Counted from the first letter of the stretch, positions 43,502 through 54,164 are shown. The stretch is DNA of 64,000 nucleotides from Cepaea nemoralis (GCA_014155875.1 JACEFZ010026873.1:165001-229000), one strand, 5' to 3'. Program-made: numbers and translations. The notes: generated by a model not told the origin, from the sequence alone.

Positions 43502-46500
43502 TGTGGTATAATAAAAACGTCCCTACCCTTTCCTATTTATGGACTCCCTTAAAAATACACAAACCCTTACAATTACTGTTTAAGTAACTTACTTAATGTA
43601 GGAGAAAATAAAACAGCGATAGACGGACCGTGGCAGCTTAATTAATTTGGCCTTATTTTGGCCTACATACCTGGCCAACAGTCGTCGACTGATTGTAAAA
43701 CAAAGGCCAGTGTAGCCATTTTGGTCAGTACGACACCAAAGAACAGACATGTAAAAGTTTTCCCTTCGGGGAGAAGGCATGTTGCCTTTTAAAACCATGA
43801 TTCTCTTCAAGCTATTGGTATGTTATCTACATGATTAAGATATATTTATGTATTACCTAGACCAGTATGTTTAATTAAGAATTAGTTACAATTCTCTTAA
43901 ACCAGGCTGGATGATGTTTACTAAGGAAACACAGGTGGGCGCCACGCTGTAATTTTTCCTATGTCTTACAATTTCAAATCCATATGTTAATATCTTGTAT
44001 AGGCATTATGAACTTATATCTCACTAGTAGTGCTATAATCTATGAATATTATGTGTACTGTAAAGTATCAACTCTCATGTCTGAAACACATTCTAGAGAT
44101 TTTCTCAATGTAGGAGCAGACCCCTGATTCATGCTTCATAGTAAAGAACTAGTGTCTGTCAATTTCATATTCCTATGTTAAAACTTCTAGGCACTGGGAA
44201 CAATATCTCACTATTTATGCTTAGAAATCTGCAAATAATCTATGTACTATAGAAAGGTGTTTTATCCATGCGGGGACATACAAATGATTACGCATATTCC
44301 TGACTCGTACTTAGTCAGGGGATAAAATATTTTGCCACATTATAATCTGTAACTTGGAAATATAGTGCTAAATTTTAGTACCATTCTTTTGTTAACAGAT
44401 TAGTAACCACTCCATATGAGGGTGAACATATAATCATTTCATAAAATAGTGTTAGGGACAGGCCATGTTTGAATATAAATTCATGAACAATTAAACGCGT
44501 GATGTAAATGTATGTTCGGATAGGATTCACTCCGCATCGCCTCACCGTAGTAGAAACAGAAGCGAAGATTGATGTGAATAAATTGCTTGCAATATTCAGA
44601 AGACTGGACCATGCGGCATAAGTTATTCTTATAAATACCCTCCGAATAATAGCAGTCATTGGCAAAACATATCACAGCGATTACTATCCTCATGTGCTGT
44701 ACGCAGTGGGGGAAAACAATGGATGTTTTAGTTCATGAAGATAATTCAAAAACCTAGGCTCCCTGCATCATCATTATGATTATTATGTATGATTATCATG
44801 TACTTAATATCAGAGAAATGTACATGTATGTTTTTTTTCTGGTATGAGAATTTTCTTGTTCTGATTGTTACTTTTTACTGTGGGAATATACATTTTAATG
44901 TTGCACCTTGGGATATGAGGATGTTGATAGAAGAATTCATGTGTATGTCAGTACTTAAAAAGCCAATGGTGAATAGTCTTGACCTAGTGATGATTATAGT
45001 GCCGAAATGAAGACGCGGCATTAGAAACCACAGGGATTCTGTATAGGCTATTCTCTTCAAGTAATGAGAGACAATGTCAACATGTTGGATGGACAGAATG
45101 ACTTCACCCATCCAATAGTCCCAGTAACAACAGAACAAAATATAAGTGAGAAAATACCTTACTCACTATGAAGAGTCAGAATGGCTCTACTCAGCAATGA
45201 GGGACAGTGGAACATGGACACCCACTCCTTTCCCCTTCTCCCCTTGTTGTTTTGTATTTGTGTTTGTAATTGTGTTGTAAACCTTTTACCATAACACAGT
45301 AGGTTAATGCTAGTGTTGTATTCTTTGTCATCCCTTTTCTATAGAAGAGAAGCAGGTGGTGGTTGAATTTGGTGGGACTATATCACTAACACTGGATCCT
45401 GGGTAAACAGCCATAAAGTGAATGTCCAAACCATAGTCTGGATCTAGCAATACCTCAATGTTTACTGCGGCGCTCAATAGCTCCATAGCGAGCAACAGAA
45501 AAGTTGAAGATAACTGATTGGGTGAGTGATTAAGTCCTATTTTAGGAGGAAGATCCAGGATGGACTTCAAGATCTAATAATCTACAAAGATGAAGATCAA
45601 CAGAGTAACTGACCACAGTGTATCGTCTGCTTTACGTCTGAGAAGTATCACCTATAAGCCTTATCACTCAGCAAAATCAGTGAAATTATGGGACAATCCT
45701 ACAAGTTACTAAAACTAGCAACAGTGAAAGCCCTTCAACTGTTGGTTGGATTAGCAAGTTAATATCCACAATGGATAAGTCTTCGAAAGAATGTCTCACA
45801 GCTGCAACAGTCAAACATGGAATTCAGCTATTCAACACTAAGTTCTGGCTCAATCAAATGGGGAGAAGACACTGAACCACATAAGCCAATACAACCAAGG
45901 TACAAACTGAATATCATCTGAAACATAACTACGAAACCAGATTACCTCAAGGTTCCAAACCCTGAACACCATCAGATAAAAGACCATATGAAAGCAACTA
46001 AATGTCTCTACATCAGCAACAAGAGGAATCATCCAATTGTTTGCAAACCTGTTACTGTGCTGGATTCATTCATCTGTGCATATATGTAGGTATAGATCAA
46101 TTGTGGCCCTAGTCACAGATACTACCATGAGATGCCTCTCAGTCATATAAAGTTCTACACTGGACTAGATAACAACGACTAACTCTTTGCTGGTCCAATG
46201 TCAACCTAAATGCCATGGGTTATAGACTCGCGACTTGGTGGGTGTAAAATCTTTGTTGAACTACTTGGGATTCTGATATTAAAAGCAGAGAAGCTGAATG
46301 GACGTCTACTTGGCACCATGTATGGTGAGATGGTAAAGTACCTTCTGCAGAGCTTAAGTGGAAATTCCGGAAAGTTAGACCAACCTGAGGCCCCAAATTT
46401 CAAAAAAAAGACACCGAGCCTACTGCAACAGAGTACTCGAATATTCTAGCCCGCGGAGGGATTTGTGATTGTGTGTAATTTCTATTATAAAGTATGATTT

Positions 46501-47317
46501 GCACCAGCCAATTACCAGTGACTAAATAGTAAGAACATAACTGAGTGCATTAATTCGGTACCCAGATAATGGGAAAAGGATCTAATCGACAGCAAAGATG
46601 AACTCTTAACCGCACACCAGGAGATAGACTCGATTAATTAATTTAATTAGTACAAACTGCTGTTTATATGTTGGTTTTTGTTTTCTGAAGGTAACAGGTC
46701 AGTAGTTTTTTTTTTCAATGGTATATAGATGGTATAGTATTTTGACACCAACTCATTATGTTTAACAATGAGAGAATGGTAAAAGGTGTCAGAAACATGT
46801 TATTTTGGGTTCTATTTAATATCTTTATTTGCCTTAATTATGAGGGAAAATGAAAGTAGACCCAATTTGTGGTTGTTATGTTGTTTGTAATAACCTGGTT
46901 TTTTCTGGGGTCACTGGGTACTATGTTGTAATACTGCATATCATTCCCATGCCTGTCTGAAAATGCATAGTGTTTATTACACCTATATATATATGTAACT
47001 GCAGATCTTGAGTTAATACCTGAACTGTTTGTCCAAAAGTGTTGTGTACATCAAGTAAATGTGGTGTCCAACCAGTGGTTGTTTATATGTAGTGAGCAAT
47101 CAATATCCTTCTAGCATCTATAGTTAATTTAAGGGTGATGAAGTGAGAAGGGAAACCTACACACAGATGCCATTGTTTCAAGGATGGAACTCTTTCCTCC
47201 TGGGATTTGTGGTAAATATCCCGGATCACCCTGCATTCTTACCAGTGACAGAGAATCAATAAAACCCCCTAGACATTTTAACGAACCATTCTCAGGAATT
47301 AAAATCCACACCCCACA
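43502..47317 (+). repeat. 3' LTR, 3,816 bp
   Basis: Begins TGTGGTATAATA and ends CACACCCCACA, collinear with the 5' LTR at an offset of 7,081-7,084 bp. Differences include single substitutions and homopolymer length changes (for example 46409, 46707, 46900). Confidence 0.9.
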
Positions 47318-47322
47318 GCCAC
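47318..47322. repeat. 5-bp target-site duplication, right
   Basis: GCCAC, identical to 36416-36420. Confidence 0.9.
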
Positions 47323-47750
47323 CTTGCGCTGGCTAACGACAGAAATGAAAGATTGCAAGGAGGGGAAACTTGATGAAAAACAACGGAGACAGATTAGGAA
47401 AATGGACCAGAGTTTGTGAAATATACGAAGACTGATCCTCAACAGAATGTAGAGACAAAATATGTTTGCTGATTTGACAACAAAATAAGAATGTCTCGTA
47501 TCTTGATAAAATAATAATAGACTTTGGCAGACGCATAACAGGAGAAACCAAGAGAGGAAACTGAGTTGTCAAGTAAGTCTTGCGTTCTATGGGAAGTACA
47601 CACTATGCTCTAATGAAGGGTTGGACAAACATTTTGTGCGTAGGGCCACAATAACAAATGTAAAGATATTGGGGGGGGGGGGGGGGGCCATACATATTAT
47701 GTCCACATTGTTTACAGCAACCTATCACAATAAGTAATTATGAATTATTT
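47323..47750. other. Right flank, no gene; poly-G run
   Basis: Contains GGGTTGGACAAACATTTTGT and GTAGGGCCACA at about 47620-47650, reminiscent of hAT-type terminal sequence, and an 18-bp G run at 47670-47688. No recognised gene. Confidence 0.4.
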
Positions 47751-47754
47751 ATAG

Positions 47755-47856
47755 GTTACTAGCTGACCCGGCCCGGCTTCGCCCAGACTCTGGTGGGGAG
47801 CATCTCATTTAATTCATATAAGTAGTCATATAAGTTCTCGTTCCCGTTACAGACTA

Positions 47857-47895
<39 letters not shown>

Positions 47896-48250
47896 GTCTG
47901 TCTGTCTGTCTGTCTGTCTGACCCGGCCCGTCTTCGCCCAGACCCTGATGGGGAGCATCTCATTTAATTCATATAAGTAGTCATATAAGTTCTCGTTCCC
48001 GTTACCGACTGTCTGTCTGTCTGTCTGTCTGTCTATCTGTCTGTCTGTCTGTCTGTCTGTCTGACCCGGCCCGTCTTCGCCCAGACCCTGATGGGGAGCA
48101 TCTCATTTAATTCATATAAGTAGTCATATAAGTTCCCGTTCCGACTATCTATCTGTCTGTCTGTCTGACCCGGCCCGGCATCGCCCAACTCCTGGTGGGG
48201 AGCATCTCATTTAATTCATATAAGTAGTCATATAAGTTCCCGTTCCCGAC

Positions 48251-48327
<77 letters not shown>

Positions 48328-48435
48328 GTCTGTCTGACCCGGCCCAGCCCATGGTGGAGAGCATCTCATTTAAATTATATAAGTAGTCATATAAGATCCC
48401 GTTCCCGACTATCTGTCTGACTGTCTGTCTGTCTT
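47755..48435 (+). mobile_element. Interspersed repeat with five tandem 5' units
   Basis: Starts with CTAGCTGACCCGGCCCGGCT (about 47759). A ~100-bp unit (GACCCGGCCCGGCTTCGCCC, CATCTCATTTAATTCATATA, AGTAGTCATATAAGTTC.CG, TTCCCG..ACT) followed by (TCTG)n occurs five times at about 47765, 47919, 48062, 48168 and 48336. The same sequence restarts at 51352. The family is widespread in invertebrate DNA by my recollection, class uncertain. Confidence 0.75.
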
Positions 48436-50860
48436 GGGTAAATGTAGGAGGGAGGAGGAAGAGGGAGGTGGAGGAGGGAAGAGGAGGGAGGAGGAGGGAG
48501 GAGACAGGAGGAGTAGGGAGGAATAGGAGGGAGGAGGAGGGATTAGGAGGAGGAGGGAGGAGTAGGGTGGAGGAGGAGGCGAGGAGGAGGGAGGAGGAAG
48601 AGGGAGGAGGAGGGAGAAGGAGGGAGGAGGAGAACGCAGGAGGAGAAGGGAGCAGGAGGAGGAGAGGGAGGAGGAGGGAGAGGGAGGAGGAGGGAGGAGG
48701 AGGAGAGAGTAGGAGGAGGGAGGAGGCGGAGGGAGAAGGAAGAGGGAGGAGGAAGAGGGAGGAGAAGGAGGGGAGAAGGAGGGGGAGGAGGAGGAGGAAG
48801 AGGAGGAGGGGAGGAGGAGTAGGGAGGAGGAGGAATGTGAAGGGAGGAGGAGGGAGGAGGTAGAGGGAGGAGGAGGAGGAGGGAGGCGGAGAGAGGAGGG
48901 AGGAGGAGGAAGAGGGAGGAGGAGGAATGTGAAGGGAGGGGGGAGGAGGTAGAGGGAGGAGGAGGGAGGAGGAGGAGGTAGAGGGAGGAGGAGGGAGGAG
49001 GAGGAGGGAGGAGGAGGAGGAGGCGGAGAGGGAGGAGGAGGAGGGAGGAGGGGAGGAGTGAGGAGGAGGGAGGAAGAAGGAGGAGGAGGGAGGAGGAGTG
49101 ATGAGGAGGAGGGAGGAGGAGGAGGGAGGAGGAGCGAGGAGGAGGAGGGAGGAGGAGGGAGGAGGAGGAAGAGGGAGGAGGAGGAATGTGAAGGGAGGAG
49201 GAGGAATGTGAAGGGAGGAGGAGGGAGGAGGTAGAGGGAGGAGGAGGAGGGAGGAGGAGGAGTGAGGAGGAGGAGGAGAGGGAGGAGGAGGAAGGAAGAA
49301 GGGGAGGAGGGAGGAGGAGGAGGGAGGAAGAAGTAGGAGGAGGGAGAAGGAGGGATGAGGAGGAGGAGGGAGGAGGAGGAAGAGGGAGGATGAGGAATGT
49401 GAAGGGAGGAGGAGGTAGAGGGAGGAGGAGGAGGGAGGAGGAGAAGGGAGGAGGAGGGATGAGGAGGAGGGATGAGGAGGAAGAGGGAGGAGGAGGAATG
49501 TGAAGGGAGGAGGAGGGAGGAGGTAGAGGGAGGAGGAGGAGTGAGGAGGAGGAGAGGGAGGAGGAGGAAGGAGGAGGGGGAGGAGGGAGGAGGAGGAGGG
49601 AGGAAGAAGGAGGAGGAGGGAGAAGTAGGAGGAGGGAGAAGGAGGGATGAGGAGGAGGAGGGAGGAGGAGGAAGAGGGAGGAGGAGGAATGTGAAGGGAG
49701 GAGGAGGTAGAGGGAGGAGGAGGAGGGAGGAGGAGAAGGGAGGAGGAGGGATGAGGAGGAGGGATGAGGAGGAAGAGGGAGGAGGAGGAATGTGAAGGGA
49801 GGAGGAGGGAGGAGGTAGAGGGAGGAGGAGGGAGGAGGAGGAGTGAGGAGGAGGAGAGGGAGGAGGAGGAAGGAGGAGGGGGAGGAGGAGGAGGGAGGAA
49901 GAAGGAGGAGGAGGGAGAAGGAGTGATAGGGAGGAGGGGGAGGGAAAGAGGAAGAGGGTAGGAGGAAGAGTGGAGAGGAGGAGGGAGGAGGTAGAGGGAG
50001 GAGGAGGGGGAGGAAAAGGGAGGAGGGAGGAGGAGAGAGGAGGAGGAGGGAGGAGGTAGGAGGAGGAGGAAGAGGAGGAGGGAGGAGGAGGAAGGAGGAG
50101 GAAGAAGGAGGAGGAAGAGGGAGGAGGATGGAGGAGGGAGAGGGAGGAAGAGGGAGGAGGAGAGGAAGGAGGAGGAAGAGGAGGAGGAGGAAGAGGGAGG
50201 AGGAGGATGGAGGAGGGAGAGGAGGAGGGAAGAGGAAGAGGGTAGGAGGAGGAGGGGAGAGGAGGAGAAGAAGGAGAAGGAGGAGGAGGAGAAGGAGGAG
50301 GAGGAGGAGGAGGAGGGGAGAGGAGGAGGGAGGAGGCAGAGGGAGAAGAAGGAAGGAGGAGGAGGAAGGAGGGAGAGGAAGGAGGGAGAATGAGGAGGGG
50401 AGGAAGGAAAGGGAGGTGGAAGAGGAGGAGGAGGGAGGAGGAAAGAGGTAGGGGAGGAGGAGGTAGAGGGAGGAGGAGGAGAAGGAAAGGGAGGAGGAAG
50501 AGGAGGAGAAGGGAGGAGGAGGGTGGAGGGAGGAGGAGGAGGAGGAGGTAGGAGGAAGAGGGAAGAGGAGAAGAAGGAGAAGGAGGAGGGAGGATGATGA
50601 GGGAGAAGGAGGCAGGAGGAGGAGGAGGGAGGCAGGAGGAGGAGGGATGAGGAGGGAGAGGGAGGAGGAGGGAAGATGAGGGAGGAGGGGGAGGAGGCGG
50701 AGGGAGTAGGAGGGAGGAGGATGGAGGAGGAGGGGAGAGGAAGAGGGAGAAGGAAGAGGGAGAAGGAGGAGGGAGGAGGGAGAGGGATGAGAGGGAGGAG
50801 GAAGAGGAGAAGGGTGGAGGGAGGAGGTAGAGGGAGGAGAAGAGAGGGGGAGAGAGTTCG
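48436..50860. repeat. 2.4-kb homopurine (GGA)n array
   Basis: Almost exclusively purine + strand made of GGAGGAGGGAGGAGGAG-type units with GAATGTGAAGGGAGG and GGTAGAGGGAGG markers. A ~295-bp block is repeated nearly exactly (about 49396-49690 and 49691-49985). Minus-strand frames of 853 and 773 codons rich in Pro, Ser and Leu are artefacts of stop-free pyrimidine DNA. Homopurine mirror-like G-rich DNA can form triplex and G-quadruplex structures. Confidence 0.95.
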
Positions 50861-50948
50861 CCATTCCGAATTCATACTCGTCTAGTTCTTCCCTTCTACA
50901 CGACTGTAGATAACTTCCTTACACATAAAAAGATGAATTGTTATTGAT
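50861..50948. other. Unique spacer between GGA array and LINE stub
   Basis: Non-repetitive sequence containing ATTCATACTCGTCTAGTTCT. It belongs to the same interspersed element if the nesting proposed for 47755-51351 is right. Confidence 0.4.
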
Positions 50949-50957
50949 ATTGCCGTG
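50949..50957. repeat. Target-site duplication, left
   Basis: ATTGCCGTG, repeated exactly at 51063-51071. Confidence 0.8.
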
Positions 50958-51062
50958 GCATGGAGGAATATCAGCAGCAGAGTTGATCCAAAAAACCAAA
51001 GACTGAGATCTACGGAGAGCCATGAACGCCTACGCCAGCCGGCACGGCACTTGATGATGATG
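50958..51062 (+). pseudogene. 105-bp LINE 3' stub
   Basis: Only the last ~30 codons of a GRGRPRE-type LINE remain: HGGIS-like text, AELIQKTKD, a stop, LRRAMNAYASRHGT, then a (TGA)n tail. It is flanked by an exact 9-bp duplication, so it is a single very short 5'-truncated insertion. Confidence 0.88.
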
Positions 51063-51071
51063 ATTGCCGTG
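51063..51071. repeat. Target-site duplication, right
   Basis: ATTGCCGTG, identical to 50949-50957, next to the LINE tail. Confidence 0.8.
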
Positions 51072-51351
51072 TGACGATTCTGTGTAGTCACGTCATTTTC
51101 TTCCCTTTCCCTAGCGTTTTGGTTCGGGGATTCTTTCATCATCATCATCATATATTTACGTACGTATTTTGGGAGGGGGAGGAGGGAGGAGGAGGAAGAA
51201 GAAAAAAAAACTATGACAGTTGACAGCTCTGGAATGAAAGGAAGGCGTGTAGAAAATTTCATCTCAATCGGATGGGCCGTTCGCGAACAAATAAAGGACA
51301 TACATATATACATACATATTTACATACATACACTTTGTTTTATAAATATAG
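51072..51351 (+). mobile_element. 3' part of the CTAGCTGACCCGG interspersed repeat
   Basis: Contains a residual GGGAGGGGGAGGAGGGAGGA tract (51170-51200), then AAATTTCATCTCAATCGGAT, GGGCCGTTCGCGAACAAATA, AAGGACATACATATATACAT and TTTATAAATATAGA. This end is immediately followed by CTAGCTGACCCGG of a second element, so the two lie head to tail. Confidence 0.65.
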
Positions 51352-51450
51352 ACTAGCTGACCCGGCCCGGCTTCGCCCAGACCCTGGTGGGGAGCATCTC
51401 ATTTCATTCATATAAGTAGTCATATAAGTTCTCGTTCCCGTTACCGACTA

Positions 51451-51513
<63 letters not shown>

Positions 51514-51734
51514 GACCCGGCCCGGCATCGCCCAGCTCCTGGTGTGGAGCATCTCATTTAATTCATATAAGTAGTCATATAAGTTCCCGTTCCCGACTGT
51601 CTATCTGTCTGTCTGTCTATCTGTCTGTCTATCTGTCTGCCTGACCCTGCCCGGCTTCGCCCAGACCCTGGTGGGGAGCATCTCATTTCATTCATGTAAG
51701 TAGTCATATAAGTTCTCGTTCCCGTTACCGACTA

Positions 51735-51831
<97 letters not shown>

Positions 51832-51835
51832 TTAC
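51352..51835 (+). mobile_element. Second CTAGCTGACCCGG repeat, three 5' units
   Basis: Units at about 51359, 51513 and 51642 with the same internal blocks as 47755-48435, each followed by (TCTG)n. The last tract is about 95 bp. The element stops at 51835 without its 3' part. Confidence 0.75.
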
Positions 51836-52150
51836 AGTATGGACAAAAACGTTTGCTAATTTGTTAACAAGATTTTACAATATTTCTATAATTGTTTTTA
51901 AATTTTTAGTCGTCTCACTGATGAACACTTGCAGTCCTTCATGAGACTCTCAATGAAACAAAATATTACTCCCAACATAAACGAACTTGTAGCCAAGAAA
52001 AGATTCCAAACATCATGCTCTGACAAATTGAAGTAAGAGTGAAAATATGCATACCAGTGATGTTTTATTATTGAAACATTTTTCTGTTTTAATTTGTATT
52101 AATGTTAAAAAAAATTTTTTCTTCTTCTTCTTCTTTCGTTCGCTTGAAAT
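51836..52150. other. No gene; short (TTC)n at right end
   Basis: AT-rich. The TTTTTTTCTTCTTCTTCTTC at 52110-52134 is, on the minus strand, the GAA tail of the LINE that follows. Confidence 0.5.
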
Positions 52151-52155
52151 ATGTC

Positions 52156-52610
52156 TATAATTGCAATGTTGTCTCTTGTATGAATTTAACTGTCTTTTTT
52201 AGTTCACTCAGTGGTCCATAGAGTTTATCTTCCACTGTCGTCTCTCTAGGCCAGAAGATTTACCTAGACATTTCGTAGTTTGGGCACTCTTGGAGTATGT
52301 GCTGTGCTGTCTGCGACGCCAATCCACATGTACACATGGCTGATTCATTAATCTGGAATTTTGTATACATGTGGTTGCGTAATCTATTGTGTCCTGTTCT
52401 GTGGCGCAGAATAATGACTTGTTCTGGTCTGTCCATGATGTGGTATTCATCTTGAACAGGTTTTGGTGGTTTTCTTACTGATTTGATCATTCTTTTCTTT
52501 TGGTGGTACGTAACGGGCACATCCAGCTGTTCTTCTTTTGCTCCTTCCTTAGCCAATCGATCAGCCCTGTCGTTTCCAGGTATTCCACAGTATGGTGTCC
52601 TTATTCTGAC
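52156..52610 (-). pseudogene. LINE RNase H C-terminus and zinc-knuckle tail
   Basis: The minus strand reads CGIPGNDRADRLAKEGAKEE (the RNase H segment with the last catalytic Asp), VTYHQKKRMIKSVR, LRHRTGHNRLRNHM, CTCGLASQTAQHILQECPNY (a CxC...HxxxxC zinc-binding motif), and after one frameshift near 52262 PRETTVEDKLYGPLSELKKT and a TAG at about 52157. The 3' tail is CGAACGAAAGAAGAAGAAGA. The active site upstream is missing. Confidence 0.9.
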
Positions 52611-52639
52611 TGCTATAAACAAAAAGGCTTCATTTTCGG

Positions 52640-52732
52640 CTTATTGAATGTTTATCCTGTCCGGCACGCAACCTTACGTGTGATTTGAGTTTTGGCCCGC
52701 TGAGCGATTGAGTTTGACACCCCTGCTATTGA
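52640..52732 (-). mobile_element. Possible hAT-type terminal fragment
   Basis: The minus strand begins CAGGGGTGTCAAACTCAATC at about 52724 and continues GCTCAGCGGGCCAAAACTC. CAGGGGTGTC with 'gggcc' shortly inside resembles hAT terminal repeats from memory. No partner terminus or transposase is visible. Confidence 0.35.
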
Positions 52733-53139
52733 GGAATAACTGTTGTGCTATGGAGAGATATAACTCCATCTCTGGTCCCCATCATGAGTTGCAATTGCTA
52801 TGCCTTTGTTTTGTTTTATTTTGTTTTTTTTTTTTGTGTTTTTTTTGTTTTGAAACACAAAGTTACAAACTATAATCTGTCATGGCGGAAAGGTGCCAGT
52901 ACACTATTGCCCAATAATTCTTCTGAAGATAATCCCTCATACATTTTATTTTACTTTTCCTTTCTGTTTTTATGAATCATTAGTAATGCCTACACCTGCC
53001 ATAGGTTAGTTTCTGATCAGACCACGACATTCTCAACAATTATTATAAGAATTACGTGAAGTATTATACTGATGACTACATTCAACTACTCCCTGTTCCT
53101 AGTGTATAATGTTTAAGTTCATGAGAGGTATGTTCAGCC
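52733..53139. other. No gene recognised
   Basis: Contains T-rich runs at 52815-52850. Confidence 0.4.
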
Positions 53140-53565
53140 AATCCTAATGTACGGATGGGAATCGTGGACAATTAGCAGCAGATAAGTAAAGAATTATGTG
53201 GAAGTTGTGGAGATGTAATTTTATAAAAGAATTATGAAAACATCAAAGGCGAATAGCAAGAGTAACGAAGACATCTTGAAAGAAGTTATCTCACAAAGAG
53301 AACTGGTAACTCACACCAGAAGTAGACAGTCCACATGCTCTTGCGTGTCGTCAAAATGGGAAGGCAGGAGTATATCGTCACAACGGGAAAGTTAGAGGAG
53401 AATAAATGCAGGGTGAGACCAAAAGAGAAGATGCTGGGAAATTTTACATCATGGCATGGATTAAAGATCAGTATCAGAAATGATAAAAGCCCACAAAACA
53501 GAAGTCTGTGAAAATTCATGATCACCAACGCTACACGGAATGGACTATACGAAGAAGAAAGTACA
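53140..53565 (+). pseudogene. LINE C-terminus with GAA tail
   Basis: Frame-shifted text includes WESWTISS, NEDILKEVISQRELVTHTRS, RVRPKEKMLGNFTSWHGLKI and MITNATRNGLYEEE. Same subfamily as 4010-4770. The coding tail ends GGACTATACGAAGAAGAAAG, the GAA-ending tail that at 4770 leads into a huge array but here stays short. Confidence 0.75.
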
Positions 53566-53734
53566 AGATAAATGTAGCTTATTGCAGACAGAACAGAAAA
53601 TGACGGACATAGATTTCACAGAAAGCCCTCGCATGAGAACTCCTTCGTTATCCCATCTAGAGGTTTTAGCGTTTTCTTTATATCACAAAAGATACATTCT
53701 AGAAAATTCCGTCGCAAATCGTTTTCCTTAACAA
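53566..53734. other. No gene recognised
   Basis: Short spacer between two LINE tails. Confidence 0.4.
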
Positions 53735-54140
53735 GTCATAATCATAATCATCATTTTTCACTGCTGCCGCCAAACGGCGTGAGAATTACTAGCTGACATT
53801 CCAGGTCCCGACGGGTAGCATAAGATAGTGTCGTTCAGTGTGATTATACAAGCACTTTCTTTGATGTCGTCAATCCATTTTCTTCTTCGGTGTTCTTTTG
53901 CTTTCGTATCAGATCTTCTTTGATGTAGCGCCAGTGCTGGCAATGATAGTGTCGCATTCTAACGAGATGGCAAATCATTTGAACTTCTGCCTTTTAATGT
54001 GCATGGCACGAGGTGTTGATCCCGCTGTCAGTCTAGTAACACCATTTATTACTAGGTCTCGGAAAGTTAAGTCGGCAGCTCTTCTTAGGCATCGCAGGTA
54101 TTTGATTTTGCGTAAGTGCGGTTTGGATGATTTCCAAATA
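53735..54140 (-). pseudogene. LINE C-terminus, third subfamily
   Basis: Minus strand: HIKRQKFK, SLECDTIIASTGAT, RRSDTKAKEHRRRKWIDDIK (about 53918-53860), ASNSHAVWRQQ, then an ATGATGATTATGATTATGA tail near 53755-53738. The motifs fit a LINE C-terminus, with frameshifts. Confidence 0.65.
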
Positions 54141-54164
54141 TGACATTAGTAGTATAGAATTATA

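Larger units (their letters stand above)
36421..47317 (+). mobile_element. Giant-LTR non-autonomous retroelement (LARD-like), 10.9 kb
   Basis: A complete element: 5' LTR 36421-40233 (3,813 bp), internal region 40234-43501 (3,268 bp), 3' LTR 43502-47317 (3,816 bp), flanked by GCCAC on both sides. LTRs start TGTGGTATAATA and end CACACCCCACA, giving the canonical TG...CA with a 5-bp inverted end (TGTGG/CCACA). The longest open frames are 96 codons in the LTRs and 73 in the interior; no gag, protease, RT, RNase H, integrase or env motif is visible. Orientation is set by the purine tract before the right LTR and the candidate primer site after the left one. Large LTRs around a non-coding core match the LARD class known from plants. 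It must depend on an autonomous partner, not present here. Unlike the rest of the window it is free of long microsatellites. Confidence 0.9.

Noticed and set aside
36421..47317. Large segmental (tandem) duplication instead of an LTR element
   Set aside because: A duplication would not be expected to give TG...CA ends, a 5-bp inverted terminus, a purine tract at the right LTR and an exact 5-bp duplication outside both ends.
36421..47317. Endogenous virus carrying structural genes
   Set aside because: No capsid, polymerase or envelope frame exists; the longest frame is 96 codons and is simply copied in both LTRs.
48314..50875. 853- and 773-codon frames on the minus strand, rich in Pro, Ser and Leu
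   Set aside because: They are translations of a (GGA)n homopurine array. The pyrimidine strand almost lacks stops, and two frames are open at once.
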